NCBI GenBank assembly: GCA_002989075.1
Contig: PSQN01000011.1
Coordinates: 372,001-436,000, forward strand
DNA from: Arthonia radiata
Taxonomy: Eukaryota; Ascomycota; Arthoniomycetes; Arthoniales; Arthoniaceae
Direction: 5' to 3'
Length of the DNA: 64,000 nucleotides
Positions 24,536-36,371 of the stretch are shown here, piece by piece. The position numbers and the translations under genes were made by a program. The first letter of the stretch is position 1, and the number at the start of each line of letters is the position of its first letter. Under the pieces are notes generated by a model, which ran no database searches, was not told where the DNA came from, and saw nothing but the letters and a program-made list of their open reading frames with translations.

Positions 24536-25043
24536 TGTTAAAAATTAACCAACTAGCTGGTTAGCCGGAACCCTTAGGGACCCAGAGTATTGGACAGGTC
24601 CTACCAGCTGTCTCGGTCTAGAATAGAACAAGCCTTTTATCTAAAGGATCGGGCCTAGTAGCCCGGACCGAAGACAAAAAGGAGCATTGCACGACCTGTT
24701 CTAAACAGCTGGCCCGTAGTCTAAGACAACACAGAATAGACTAAGACTAATAGTTTTAGATAGACGAAATTACTATCTTATACGGTAAGTTACGGGTTGT
24801 CTGGCCTCTATTTAAAAGAATAGATATCTAGTAGGTTTTATATAGGCCGCTAGACTTAGATATATAAGCTAGAATCTCTCTAGAGAATTCTAGCTAACAA
24901 GACAGACAATATAATAACAGCTTCTCCTTGCTACTAAGTATTGTACCTATATTAAGCCTAAGTATTGTACCAGTCTTAAGCTAGTCTCGTCTTCCTACTC
25001 TTTGTAGTAGTATCCTTCTTCTTTCCTACCACCTTTTTTAACA
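24536..25043 (+). repeat. Copia-2 3' LTR
   Basis: The 508 bp are preceded by the purine-rich run AAGAAGGTG and followed by the target duplication ATAGT. Confidence 0.94.
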
Positions 25044-25314
25044 ATAGTTAAGTTTTATATACTATATAAACTTAAATTACTTTTTATTATTTATAATAGC
25101 TATTTTATAGTTAAACGCTATATTAAACTTATTATAAATATCTATAAAATTTGGTTTATTTTTAGTAGTTAGTAAATATAGCTAACTTAATAAATTTATA
25201 GAAAATTAAGCTAGTACTAAAATATATATAGTACGCTTTTTAAATACTTAGTCTTTTACTAAAAAGATAGCTATATTTTTAGTACTTAAATAGTATATAG
25301 TATATTTAAATTAT

Positions 25315-25824
25315 TGTTGGAAATTAACCAACTAGCTGGTTAGCCGGAACCCCCAGAGGCCCGGAGTATCGGACAGGTCCTACTAGCTGTCTCGGTCTAA
25401 AATAGAACAAGCCTTTTACCTAAAGAAACGGGCCTAGTAGCCCGAGCTTAGGACAAAAAGAAGTATTGTACGACCTATCCTAGACAGCTGGCCTATAGTC
25501 TAAGACAACATAGAATAGACTTAGAGACTAATAGTTTTTTTAGATAAACAGAATTACTATCTTATGTAGTAAGTTACGGGTTATCTGGCCTCTATTAAAA
25601 GAACAGATATCTAGTAAGTCTTATACGGGCCGCTAAACTTAGATATATAAGCTAGAATCTCTTTAGAGGATTCTAGCTAATAAGACAGATAATATAACAA
25701 CAGCTTCTCCTTGCTACTAAGTATTGTACCTATACTAAGCCTAAGTATTGCACCAGTCTTAAGCTGGTCTCGTTTTCCTACTCTTTGTAGTAGTATTCTT
25801 TTTCTTTCCTGTACCTTTTTAACA
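25315..25824 (+). repeat. Solo Copia LTR
   Basis: This single 510-bp LTR of the Copia-2 family is flanked by a perfect 5-bp duplication ATTAT (25310-25314, 25825-25829). The duplication shows it is the footprint of a complete insertion that lost its interior by LTR-LTR recombination. It is surrounded by AT-rich DNA with no other feature. Confidence 0.93.
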
Positions 25825-26114
25825 ATTATTAAATAAAAATTTATAAGAGTTACTTTTATAGTAAGCTATATTATATTATATAATTAATTTTATTAAAATT
25901 AACTTTAAAACTTAAAAACTCAGTATAAATAATAATTTAAATTAGAAAGCTTCGGTTTTTTATTTATATATAAATTTTATTTTTATTTTTATTAAATATA
26001 TAAAAGTAATACGCTTATATAACTTTTTAAGTATATTTAAAGTTTAAATATACTTACTTAAAAAGCTAATAATAAAGTATCTTAATATAGATACATACCT
26101 TTATTTAGAGTTAA

Positions 26115-26621
26115 TGTTAGAAATTAACCAACTAGCTGGTTAGCCGGAACCCTTAGGGGCCCGGAGTATCGGACAAGTTCTACCAGCTGTCTCGGTTTAA
26201 AATAGAACAAGCCTTTTACCTAAAGGGTTGGGCCTAGTAGCCCAAGTTTAGAACGAAAAGAAGCATTGTACGACCCGTTCTAAATAGCTGGCCTATAGTT
26301 TAAGACAATATAAAATAGACTTAAAGACTAACAGTTTTGAATAGACGGAATTACTGTCTTATATAGTAAGTTACGGGTTATCTGGCCTCTATTAAAAGAA
26401 CAGATATCTAGTAAGTCTTATACAGACCGCTAGACTTAGATATATAAGCTAAAATTCCTTTAGAGAATTTTAGCTAATAAGACAGACAATATAACAATAG
26501 CTTCTTCTTACTACTAAGTATTGTACCTATATTAAGCCTAAGTATTGCACCAGTCTTAAGCTAATCTTGTCTTCCTACTCTTTGTAGTAGTATCCTTCTT
26601 CTTCCCTGCACCTTTTTAATA
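26115..26621 (+). repeat. Solo Copia LTR
   Basis: The 507-bp LTR has a perfect duplication GTTAA (26110-26114, 26622-26626). It is more T/A-shifted than the 25315 copy. A fourth independent insertion of the same family in the window. Confidence 0.93.
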
Positions 26622-26626
26622 GTTAA

Positions 26627-28160
26627 TAAATATAAGTATTTTTAAAATGTACTATATATAAAATTTTTTTATAGAAAAATTAATAATATTAAATATTATA
26701 AAGAATAGCGCTATAAATAATCTTTTTTACTAAGTTAAAATTTAATAAATAATAAGTTTAATATTTATATAATTAATAAAACTTTAAATAATCTGAAAGT
26801 ATTAAAAGTTAGTTTATTATTTAATTTATTAATATAATTTTATATTTAACATTATAAAGTAGCTAAATATTAGTATATTCTAGCTAATTTGTTAATATAA
26901 ATATTAAAGCTAAATAAATATTAAATAAAAGTTCTTTTTCTATTAGCTAATAAAATAAATCTTATTAATAAAAAGTATAATTAAATATAATTTAAAAAGT
27001 AAATTAATTAAAATTTAATAGAAAATACTAATAATAAGCTTTAGTAGTATAAAAATATATATATAGTATATATTATAAATTTAAATATAAAGGCTTTTAT
27101 TATATAAGTTACTACTATTAAGAAAAATAAATTTAAACTATATTAGTAAGTTAATCTTTATTTCTTACTTTTTATCTATATAAGTTAGTTATATAATTAT
27201 AATAGTAATACTACTATAATATAAAAAAATAGAGACTATATAACAAGACTCTTTTTATAATTAGTATAAATAATAAAAATTAGATTCTAAGGTTTATTTT
27301 TATTTACTTTTATAAAGAGATAATAAACTATAAACTAATAAGATACTTAATAATTAAAAAAATTATAAACTACTATAAATTAACTAATGTTAATAAATAA
27401 ATAAATCATAATTTTAAGATAATAAGATATGATATAAATACTAAAAAATACTAATAAAGTTATAAAAAATAGATATACTAGGATAAAAGTATAATAATAT
27501 TAAAATAATAAAGAGTAATATACTTAGTAAACTTATACTTAATAGTATTATTAAAAAGTATAAAAGTTAAAAAATTATATAAAGAAAACTATTTATTACT
27601 TTTATACTTATAAGTAAGTAAATAGAGATTTAAATTTAATATATATATATACTTTTTAACTTTTTTTTTTATAAAAGCTATATAGTAAATAAAAATAAGC
27701 TAAATATAAATTAACTTATTAAATTTATAGTAAAAATATAATATTACTTATTTTTTTTATCTTACTAAAATAAATAATATAAAGAATAGTAGCTATTAAT
27801 AAGTATGTTACTATTGATTAAACTTACTTTATATAAATATTTTATTTATAAAAAGTATTAAATATAAAAAAATTCTAAAAAGTATATTTAAATTAAAAGT
27901 TTTAACTTTAAAGCGTAATATTACTAATTTCTTAATATAATATAGTTAAAAATTAGCCTTATTAAAGCTAAAAGAAATAAATATTAGTAATTTATTAATA
28001 AAATTTAAACTAATTACTAAAATTATTATAATTAAACTTAAACGCTTTGTTAATTAATTAACTATTTGTTATCTAGGTATACCTATATCTTTATATAAGC
28101 TTTATATAGGCTTTATACGCCTTTTATAGGCGTTTTATAGGAAATTTGTAGCTAAATATC
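26627..28160. other. AT-rich anonymous DNA up to the isochore edge
   Basis: About 1.5 kb is almost pure A/T with no LTR match and no reading frame of note. The last 80 bases (28,080-28,142) carry short imperfect repeats of TTTATAGGC/GCCTTTTATAGG. Composition switches to balanced GC at about 28,160, only some 120 bp before the PUS7 start codon. Confidence 0.65.
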
Positions 28161-28278
28161 TAACATAGGTCAGTAACCCTTAAAATTTTCGGAGCGGCTG
28201 AGGCCACTGAGACTATACATCCCGCACCACCGCGACCGCTTCCGTGCTCGAGACCTTAGCGCACGGCCACCAGCAAGC

Positions 28279-30636
28279 ATGGTTGTCGATAAGGACCTTT
28301 CGGAGCGTCCTGCGAAAAGACCTCGGCTTGACCAAGAAGCCACTCTGAACGGGCAGGCGCAGAAGGAGCTCAGATTTGGCATCGCGGAGTTCGTTGACGC
28401 TGGAACGCCCTCCTTCAGCGGAGTCTTAAAACAGAGGTAAGTACCCTCAATCATCGGAGAAATACCAGCACCTGATTCCGTTTCCTGCCTGCATCTTGGG
28501 TAGTCCAACCAAAGGCTTTGGCTGATCGTTGCATTTCCTAGGTATACAGACTTCATCGTCAATGAAATTCAACTCGATGGCACTGTGCTGCACCTGAAAC
28601 ATCTCGACACTCCGAAAAGGACTGCGATTCCGAAGCTGAGGCAAGAAAACGATGCTCTGCGAACGCAACCGATCTTGACTGCCGACGAGGAAGGGCAAGC
28701 GGGGGGTCACGGTTCGCATCTTTCCGACTTATTGAACTCATGGTCCTTCTCGAATTGGCGACAAGCGGCTGCCGAAATCGATAGCGGCGACGGCATGTCG
28801 TCTCTCAAGAGCGTTTTGGGAGAAAGAGGGGCCGAAAACATTGAGCGACTATGTGGACTGTTCGGTAATGCCACGGCCGACCACATTACCAAAATGTACG
28901 TGCAACATCTCGCACAAGAAACTCCTTCACCAGTCGTGACCCTTCCAATGACGGATCGAGCACAGCGCACCCAGGCACACAAGGCTATTCGAGAGACGTT
29001 CTCATCTCATCTCGACTCGGTGACAAGAGACGATAGCACTATACTGGTGTCGCCTATGCGCAAGGGTTCGTTCAACGGCTACTCAAAATCAAGCGGCTCA
29101 AGAAGGGCGCCAGGCTCCAACGAGAACATGAAACAACAAGGCGAGTATCTGCACTTCACACTCTACAAGGAGAACAAAGACACTGCTGAAGTCAAGGCTT
29201 TTCTGAGCAGGCAGATGAAATTGAACAACAACCGCTTCGACTTTGCTGGGACGAAAGATCGCCGTGCGGCGACGACGCAGAGATGTTCGATCTACCGCAT
29301 GAACATGAACCAGCTTCATTCTGTCAGTAAGCGTCTGCGGGGTGCCTCGCTTGGAGACTATGAGTACAAGTCCTACGGATTGCAACTTGGGCAGACTGCA
29401 GGTAATGCGTTTACTATCACGCTACGCGACGCTCACACTCACGGCAATGAAATGATGACATCAAAGGAGAGGAAATCGCAGCTTCAGGCAGCTTGCAATG
29501 CGGCTACTTCGAGAGTCTCCAAACGCGGCTTCCTCAATTACTTCGGGCTGCAACGCTTTGGCAGCTACCTCATTCCCACGTCAGAAGTCGGCATGCGCAT
29601 ACTTCAAGACAACCTCAGCGCCGCGGTTGACGCCATCCTTGCTTACTCGTCGTCTGCACTTCAGGTAGCACGACAAGACGGCTCCGATGATATCGGCGAA
29701 ACATCCGACAAAATTTCCGAAGACGACAAAATGCGAGCAGAAGCAATATTTGAGTGGCAGGAGTCTGGCAGTGCCAAAGCAGCGGTCGCGAAGATGCCGA
29801 AGCGGTTCTTTGCCGAGATCATGCTTATGGAACACCTGTCCAGCAGGAATGGCGAGCGGCGCACTGACTTCCAAGGTGCCTTGATGACGATACCGCGACA
29901 GACGAGAACGCTGTACTTGCACGCCTATCAAAGCTTGGTCTGGAACAAGATGGCAACATTGCGTTGGCAGCGTTATGGCGACCGCGTTGTCGAAGGCGAT
30001 ATCATACTGGATCGAGACAGCAACGAAGAAGGTGCGAAGATTGCTGATCAAGTCGATGAAACTGGCGAGCCCATCATCAACCCAGAAGGCGACGAGTCTG
30101 CAGCTCCGAGCTCAACGTACAGGCACGCGCGACACGTCACTGCTGATGAAGCCGCAAGCGGCAAATTCAAGATTGAAGACATTGTGCTTCCATTGCCCGG
30201 CCACGACGTTTTGTATCCCACGCACGAGATTGGTGCCGCCTACAGCGAGTTCATGGCCAGTGAGGAAGGCGGCGAACTCGATCCTCACAGCATGAAACGA
30301 CCTTGGAAGGACGCCAGTCTTACGGGCGAGTATCGAACCCTTGTCAGCCGAATCCACGACCTTGGGGCGGAAGTCAAGTCATACCGAGGAGATGAACAGC
30401 TTGTGAGCACCGATCTGGACGAGATCAAGAAACAAGATATGCTTGCGAAAGATGGAGAGCGGATCATCGAGAATGAGGAATTCATAGAGTCAAGTGAAGC
30501 AAGCATGGATGAGAAGCTCGCCGTCGTTGTCAAGTTCAAGCTTGGACCTGGTACATTTGCTATCATGGCACTGAGGGAGCTCATGGGTGCTGGCAACTGC
30601 ATGGAGCATAAGCCTGAATATGGTGGGCGTAAGTGA
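28279..30636 (+). CDS. PUS7: tRNA/mRNA pseudouridine synthase, TruD/PUS7 family
   Basis: This isomerises uridine to pseudouridine in tRNA, U2 snRNA and mRNA (known for yeast Pus7). There are two exons: 28279-28436 and 28542-30636, intron 28437-28541 (GTAAGT...CCTAG), giving 750 residues. The splice rebuilds the family N-terminus: FGIAEFVDAGTPSFSGVLKQ in exon 1 joins YTDFIVNEI in exon 2. The TruD catalytic block FDFAGTKDRRAATTQ lies near residue 290, with the catalytic Asp in GTKD. Further family blocks are GNAFTITLRD, GFLNYFGLQRFGS and YLHAYQSLVWNKM. Length fits eukaryotic Pus7. It is the first gene beyond the AT-rich block; codon use is normal and the frame is free of RIP damage. Confidence 0.95.
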
Positions 30637-31425
30637 TTACGTCTTGAAAGCACAGTCAATGATGCTGGATAGATGCTCACATTATTCGCCTTACTCTATC
30701 TAATGCTGACCACTTTGAGCTCCAAGTGGATAAACCATCCCTTTCAAGTAAGCAACGCTCTTTTCTGCTCGATATGGTTTTGAAATGATATGTGGTAAAG
30801 TGCACAATTTCGAGATGCAAAAGAGATAGCATACAATCTCAGATAAACAATGTCAGCACATACGTTTCTGTACAGCGTCTACGCCAGTTACAATAGCATT
30901 CGAGCCGCTTGTTCTGGAGCAGCGCCGGCAGACGGGCCGTTAAAGAGCTCATAAAGAAGTCTATAATGAAATGCGTGGATGCTTTCAGACTTACCCAGCA
31001 CAACATATTTCGAGAGAGCACCTACGGGAGTTTATCTGATCTTTATGACGGGTAAATTGAGACCGTGGCTCCACTTTAACGACTGAAAGGCCGCCAAGAA
31101 ACAACAGAAGAAACAGTATGGAGGCTGTAGACTTAACCCCTGGGTCGAAACAGCCACACATCCTGTTCTGAAGAGCGTTCTTACCTCGAGCATGGAGGTT
31201 GCAGACATGGGTTCTCAGGCGATGCCAGTGCAACGGTCGTGAGACACTGCTTCCTTTGCAGTAGAGGTGAACATGTGAATGCTCTGATATTTACTTATTG
31301 GCAGGATATCCGAGCACACTTAACAGCAAGAGCGCAGGCAAGGTCGGAGTCCAAAACCCGTTTCAATACGCAGCGCCAGCCTTTTAGAGCTCGCTGAATG
31401 GGTGAGTCAGCTTCATTAGGTTACT
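30637..31425. other. Intergenic region between convergent PUS7 and the DUF7587-like gene
   Basis: About 790 bp holding the 3' ends of two convergent genes. I see no reading frame with coding character, no RNA gene and no repeat. Confidence 0.6.
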
Positions 31426-33161
31426 TCATTCGCTCATCTCATCGTCTTCATCCTGACTCTGAGGTAACCACTTCAACCGCGGATCTGGGTGGCAGTCACA
31501 GTCACCGTACTTCCACCAAGCGTCTCTGCGGAGCGGATCAAAGCGTGAGTTGGCCGCTCTATCTTTTGCCTCCTTCTCTTGCTTGGCTTTGAGTAAGGCA
31601 GATGTCCGAGACGCGCGCCCACGACGACTCCATTGACGCTCGCGAACTCGTTCCCTTCATTTGATCAGCTCGGAACTATTATGTTGACACCCGTCAAGGA
31701 CTTACATCAGGTATATCGACTGGCCGTAGTCAGGGAAGTTGCCAGTCAGCGCGCGCTTTTTCTGGAACGCGAAGTCATGGTCCAGCATCTCGTATGGCGG
31801 GAACGCGATCGCGGGCTCTTCCGCAAGCACCTGCGTCTGGTCCTCAGTCAGCATCTCATCCAGTTTCCGCACATCCCTCGCGTCGTCAACCATAACTCAC
31901 AATGACCCGTACATCCCCCTCATTAAAGCACGCCCCGAAATCAGCGTCATCCCAATCCCACTTGCCCATCCACGCCGTCGCCGTCCGCTCAACCCGATGC
32001 GCCCGACAAACCAACGCCACCGTCACCGCCGCGGCAAAGCCCTCCCCACAAGCCATCGCCACATTCTTGAACCGCCGCGCCTCATCGACCTTGACGTGCG
32101 CACCAATGCTCGATGTACCATTCCACTCCTTCCCGTTATTCACAGCCCAGAACGCATTATTCCACAACGCCGGCACACTCGCCAAACCCGCATCTAACAA
32201 CCTCTCATACGACACGCTCGTGAAGCCCTCGCCGGAGACGATCCCGAAAGCCAAGAACTCATGCTCGTAGTTCAACGCGTCTTTGTCGTTCAGCTCAATC
32301 GCCTTGACCAGCAGCGGCACATGCCACGCCTTGAACCACAGGCCCCCACCTCTTGCGGCGTCGTAGCGCTCGCGATCCACGATGGCGACGTGCACGTTCG
32401 TGTACGCTAGATTGTGCATCCGCTTGGCGCACGCCAGTGCGAAGCCGAGGGAGGAGCTCCAGGAGGAGAAGAGGCTGTCCCCTGTGCTCACGGTGTGCAG
32501 GTGGTCGTGCACCATGTCCTGGACGTCGTCGCGCGGGAGGTCGGTCAAGGTGTCCGGGGGATCTATGCCGCGGTTGGTGGCCGAAGAGGCGTAGGCGTGG
32601 GGGACGACGCGGTGTGGGCAGTTGAGGGCGCAGTCGTATTTGGTGCCGCCGCCGGATTCGGCGGACCAGACGCGGTAGAGGTAGGGGGGCGTGGCGCGGA
32701 GGGCGTCTTGGAGTTGGCGTTTGTTCGTGGGCTGAAGGTGGGTTAGACTGGTGTCGTCGATGAGTGGGTGAGGGGGAGGGTTGCTTACGGTCCAGTCGGG
32801 CGTTTCTGTGTTTTGAGTTTGGGTCTCAGAGGTGATCTGGAGCGGAGCGGCCCAGCACGATGGCCGCGATGGCTTCTAGGAAGATGTTAGCACAAGTGCA
32901 CTGGAGAGCGCGCTCGCCGTGAGTGTTTAGTCTGGCATAGGGGGTTTCCAGGCAGCGCCGGCATGCTAGTTGCCTGACGCAGAGATCGAGTCTGGAAGGG
33001 AGCGTGGTCTGTTGCTCTGCTCTCGCGTCGGATCGCCGATCAGTGCAGTTGATGCAGCTGCCACACCAGCACCGTCGCCATCTTTGGTATGCTAAAAGTC
33101 GCTGGGCAAGATGGGAGCAAAAAGCAGGGAGGGGCGTGAGACTTACCACAATTCTAGGCAT
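31426..33161 (-). CDS. DUF7587-like protein, paralogue A
   Basis: The model has five exons: 33161-33147, 32875-32789, 32731-31901, 31836-31706 and 31654-31426 (430 residues, frame kept throughout). Introns are 57, 64 and 51 bp plus a 271-bp first intron. The core runs YLYRVWSAESGG...DCALNCPHRVVPHAYAS, SLFSSWSSSLGFAL, VHVAIVDRERYDA, VLAEEPAIAFPPYEM, then a basic C-terminal tail ERVRERQWSRRGRASR and WWKYGDCDCHPDPR. The layout (LYRVW...S-WTSSL-FAL) resembles fungal DUF7587; the name is from memory and unverified. Function is unknown. The next gene upstream is a clear paralogue with the same exon phases and lengths in the last part. The tiny 15-nt first exon (MPRIV) is the least certain part. Confidence 0.75.
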
Positions 33162-33888
33162 GGTGAGTCGTGATATCGCTGTTCACAAGAGTCGAGGTAG
33201 GTGCCGACGCGACTAGGGCTGTGCGCGAGTTTGACGAAAAGAGACTAGCGCGTAAAGGTTGCGCGAAAGTTGAGAGTGGGAATTGAGAGTGATTGAGTAG
33301 GAACCGAGCGCTCGTGAATGAGTGGGGTAGATGGCCATGGAGGTGGAGCTGAAGGTGCAGGAAGTGCTGCACAGTGCGAAAGGTGCAGATAAGGTGCCCA
33401 CATCTTCGATTTTTACAGCTCCTGAACGTGTCGCTTTCTTGCCCGGAGGACACGCTTGGAGTGCTATTATGCTTGCGTAGGTCCCAGGCGCTTTTTTCTT
33501 TTCAGACTTGACTTCAGCGGTTCGACTCGTCTGATCAGTCTGCTTGAATCCTTCGGTGTTCTTTATATGTGATGTATTGAATCTCACTATGTTGCTATCT
33601 TTAGCTATCGCAGCTGCTCATCTTCTGACAAGGAGAAAGAGAACTATAGTGGGTGAACGAAATTGACTTGCCGTGCACACTGCATGGTGCATCTATTTTT
33701 CTGTGATTACCTGCAACACTGCACCCCATCATTTCATCTTTGCAACAAGAATTGGTCGCACCATAGCACAGATAGAAGGCAGCCCTTGGTCTCCGTACCC
33801 TTGACCCGTTTTAACCATACTCTTATTCCATTTTACGCTGAAACCTCGGTAGCAGCGCTCTTGCCTCTCTTGCTTCACGTCACTGCGT
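33162..33888. other. Intergenic spacer between the two DUF7587-like genes
   Basis: About 730 bp containing the 3' end of paralogue B and the promoter of paralogue A. No gene is seen. Confidence 0.6.
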
Positions 33889-36371
33889 CTACTCTTGAGG
33901 AGTCGGCCTGGGCCTGGGGTCGCAGTCACAATCCGTATCGCCCCAGCTCCACCAGTCGTGATACGCAAGTCGACGGAACGTGCTGTGCGTGGCGATCTCC
34001 TTGGCTTGCTTCTCCTCTTTGAGCTTCTGAGCCGTCTCGGCTCGCGAGACTCGGCGACCGCGGCTCCACTGGGCGTCTCGGACTCGTTCTCTGTGGTTGG
34101 ATGTTAGCAGCGCTCGACAATGTCAGTGATACAACAGTAGAAACTTACGAGAGGTAGATGTACTGGCCAAAGTCTGGCAGTCGACCCGTCCAAGCCCGAG
34201 TCTTTTCGAAGGCGTATTCGTGATCTGGCATCACGAAGGCGGGGAAGATCACTGCTGGCTCTTCAGCCAGGACCTCAACCTGAGACATTGTTAGCTTTCT
34301 CGGTTTTTCGTGCATGAGGAGTGGCCTATGACTTACGATGTTCTTCACATCCGACTCGTCGAAAGCGCCCTTGAAGTCCGCACCGCTCCATTGGGAAGGT
34401 CCATTGGTCGTACGCTGCACACGATGTGCGCGGCAGATAAACGCCACGGTCACAGCGGCTGCAACCTCTTCACCGCATACCAACGCCAGCCCTTTGAAGC
34501 TCCTAGCGACCTCCTTGCTCACTCTCGGTTCGATAGAGGCGCTTTTTTTGAATTCGCGGTCATGATCTTCATGATTGGCACGGGTACGCCCAACTCCGGC
34601 CACCTTCCAGTACGTGGTGCACCACAGCGCGAGGTGCGATCGTATACCCGCCAAAAGCAAGTCCTGAAAGCCTACAGACTTATACCCGCTAATCACGCCG
34701 AATGCCGGATACTCGAACGAATAAGTATCGGAGCGCAGGTCAGGCGGCCCGATCAATCTGCACAGATCCGGGACGTTGTAGGCCTCGAAGTGCAACTTTC
34801 CACCGTGGGCGGCGTCGTACTGTTCGCGGTCAAGTATGGCGATACGGATGTCGTCGCGGCCGAGGCTGCGAAAGTAATTGGCATATGCTAAAGCAAAGGC
34901 GAAAGAGGGCGTCCAAGAGGTGAAGATCGTGTCTCTATGACGCTGGCCACGGAGATGGTTGCTCACGATTTCGCGAAGTTTGGGGACAGGAACATCGTAG
35001 AGGCGACGCGGACCGCCGCCTTTGAAGAACTGTGTCTCTTTGGATGCGTAGGCATGGGGGACCTGTGGGTCGGTGTTAACGGACCGTTGTGATGATGGAC
35101 GATAGGAGACTCACCATGCGGTGCTTGCAATTCAATGAACAGTCATTGATAGCATTGCCGCCAGAGTGGGGGCAATATACGCGGTATAGGTTCGTTGGTG
35201 TTGCCCGTCGAATATCTTTGAGGTCGGCGATCCGAGCTTTCTGTGGGGGAGTGTATGTCAGCAAGCAGGGCAGAGGATTGGTGAAAAGGTTTTGAAGACC
35301 TACCGTCCAACCCTCGGCCTCCTCCGCCGCGGCTATATCTGTCGCAGCCTCAGCTGCAGCCTCCTTTTGCGCTCTAGCGGCGGCCTCTTTCGCTTTCATC
35401 CAGAGCCGGGCTTGCTCTGTGATGATTTCTTTCTTCTCTGCGTCCATGTCGGCTTTCATCTTCGCCGCCAGCTTCTGTTGCTGCAGTTTCTCCTGCGTCA
35501 TCGCAGCATTGTCCCAAACGCGTTGCTTTTTCCCCGCCTTCGAAGCTTCCTGCTTCTCGTCTTCCTCCAAGTCCCGCTTCTGGTACAAAAGGCTGGATAC
35601 TGGTGGCGGCGTACATGCCATAGCGTATTCTGCGAGCGGGCCGAGGGGCTTCTGCTCGTCTACAGGCTTCCTCTCTTCGACCGACCAGAGTTGTCTGCGT
35701 TCTGTGTCGAGTCGATGGGGTCCTCCAAGCCACTTGTCACCGTGAAGGTACCACCCCTGTCGCTGCGCGTGTTCAGGCGAGTCGCAGAGTGGAGGGAGCA
35801 TGAACACGTTCAAGCCATCGAAGTTCGCCCGCTTATGAGCCGAGATTGTCATACGCTTGAATTTCTCTGGCGTGAGAACGTCTGAGTCTAGCTCAAGGCC
35901 GCCGAAAGCTTCGGGGAGCAGTGCCGGAGACTGAGGCTTTGCATCGACCACTTTACCGCCAGCGGCCTTATAAGCGGCGGCGTACTCCGCGGCACCTGCG
36001 AGACTGTCGATGCGTACAATTGGACCGAGTTCGGCGGCACCCAAATTCGCAACGGCGTGAGCGCGGGAATCGCCCTCGCTTCTCTTGAGCATGTTTTCGT
36101 ACGCAGCCTTGTTGACTGAGTTGATGGCCGCGTTGATCTGTTTCCGCGCTTCCTCCGGATCAGGTACAACCCGGTGGACTTCCTTAGGCTCGGCTTGATT
36201 TGGAGCGATTCCAGTTCCATCGAGCGCGTCGGCGAGGATCATCCTACTGACTCCACCAAAGACTCGTCGAGCCTTACGAGCACCTTCTGCTGCGCCCTCT
36301 ACTATAGGGTCGAGGTACTTGCGTTTATTAGAAGGTGTTTGAGGCAATTCATCGGCGTGTGGTGGTGACAT
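33889..36371 (-). CDS. DUF7587-like protein, paralogue B, with long coiled-coil N-terminus
   Basis: The five exons are 36371-35304, 35240-35115, 35062-34337, 34279-34149 and 34090-33889, giving 750 residues with phase kept. Residues 1-356 are specific to this copy: basic patches (NKRKYLD, RKARR, KAGKKQR) suggest nuclear targeting, and an Ala/Lys/Glu-rich helix lies at about 290-350. The shared core follows: NLYRVYCPHSGG, CSLNCKHRMVPHAYAS, TIFTSWTPSFAFAL, IRIAILDREQYDA, VLAEEPAVIFPAF, and the tail ERVRDAQWSRGRRVS with DTDCDCDPRPRP. It shares three intron sites with paralogue A and has one extra (35063-35114) in HRM/VPH. Two introns (35241-35303, 63 bp; 34280-34336, 57 bp) are multiples of three without stops. 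Function is unknown. Confidence 0.8.

Larger units (their letters stand above)
19629..25043 (+). mobile_element. Copia-2, full-length Ty1/Copia element
   Basis: The 5.4-kb element has two 508-bp LTRs (19629-20136, 24536-25043) and a perfect target duplication ATAGT (19624-19628, 25044-25048). After the 5' LTR comes GGTTATAAGCCCG, close to the complement of the initiator-Met tRNA anticodon arm, the primer used by Copia/Ty1 relatives. Order of parts: gag with UBN2-like region and CCHC knuckle CPFCNKKGHKPATCWKK (about 20,580-21,184), protease, integrase (about 21,560-22,400), reverse transcriptase (about 22,890-23,560), and RNase H (about 23,900-24,490, ending with KHIDIQYHYVR and QLADGLIKP). 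Integrase precedes RT, which defines Copia. It is less eroded than Copia-1 but still a broken fossil with many stops. Confidence 0.93.

Noticed and set aside
32353-32746. Overlapping plus-strand frames rich in Arg, Gly and Val opposite DUF7587-like paralogue A
   Set aside because: They are GC-rich antisense of a well-supported exon, with no independent motif.
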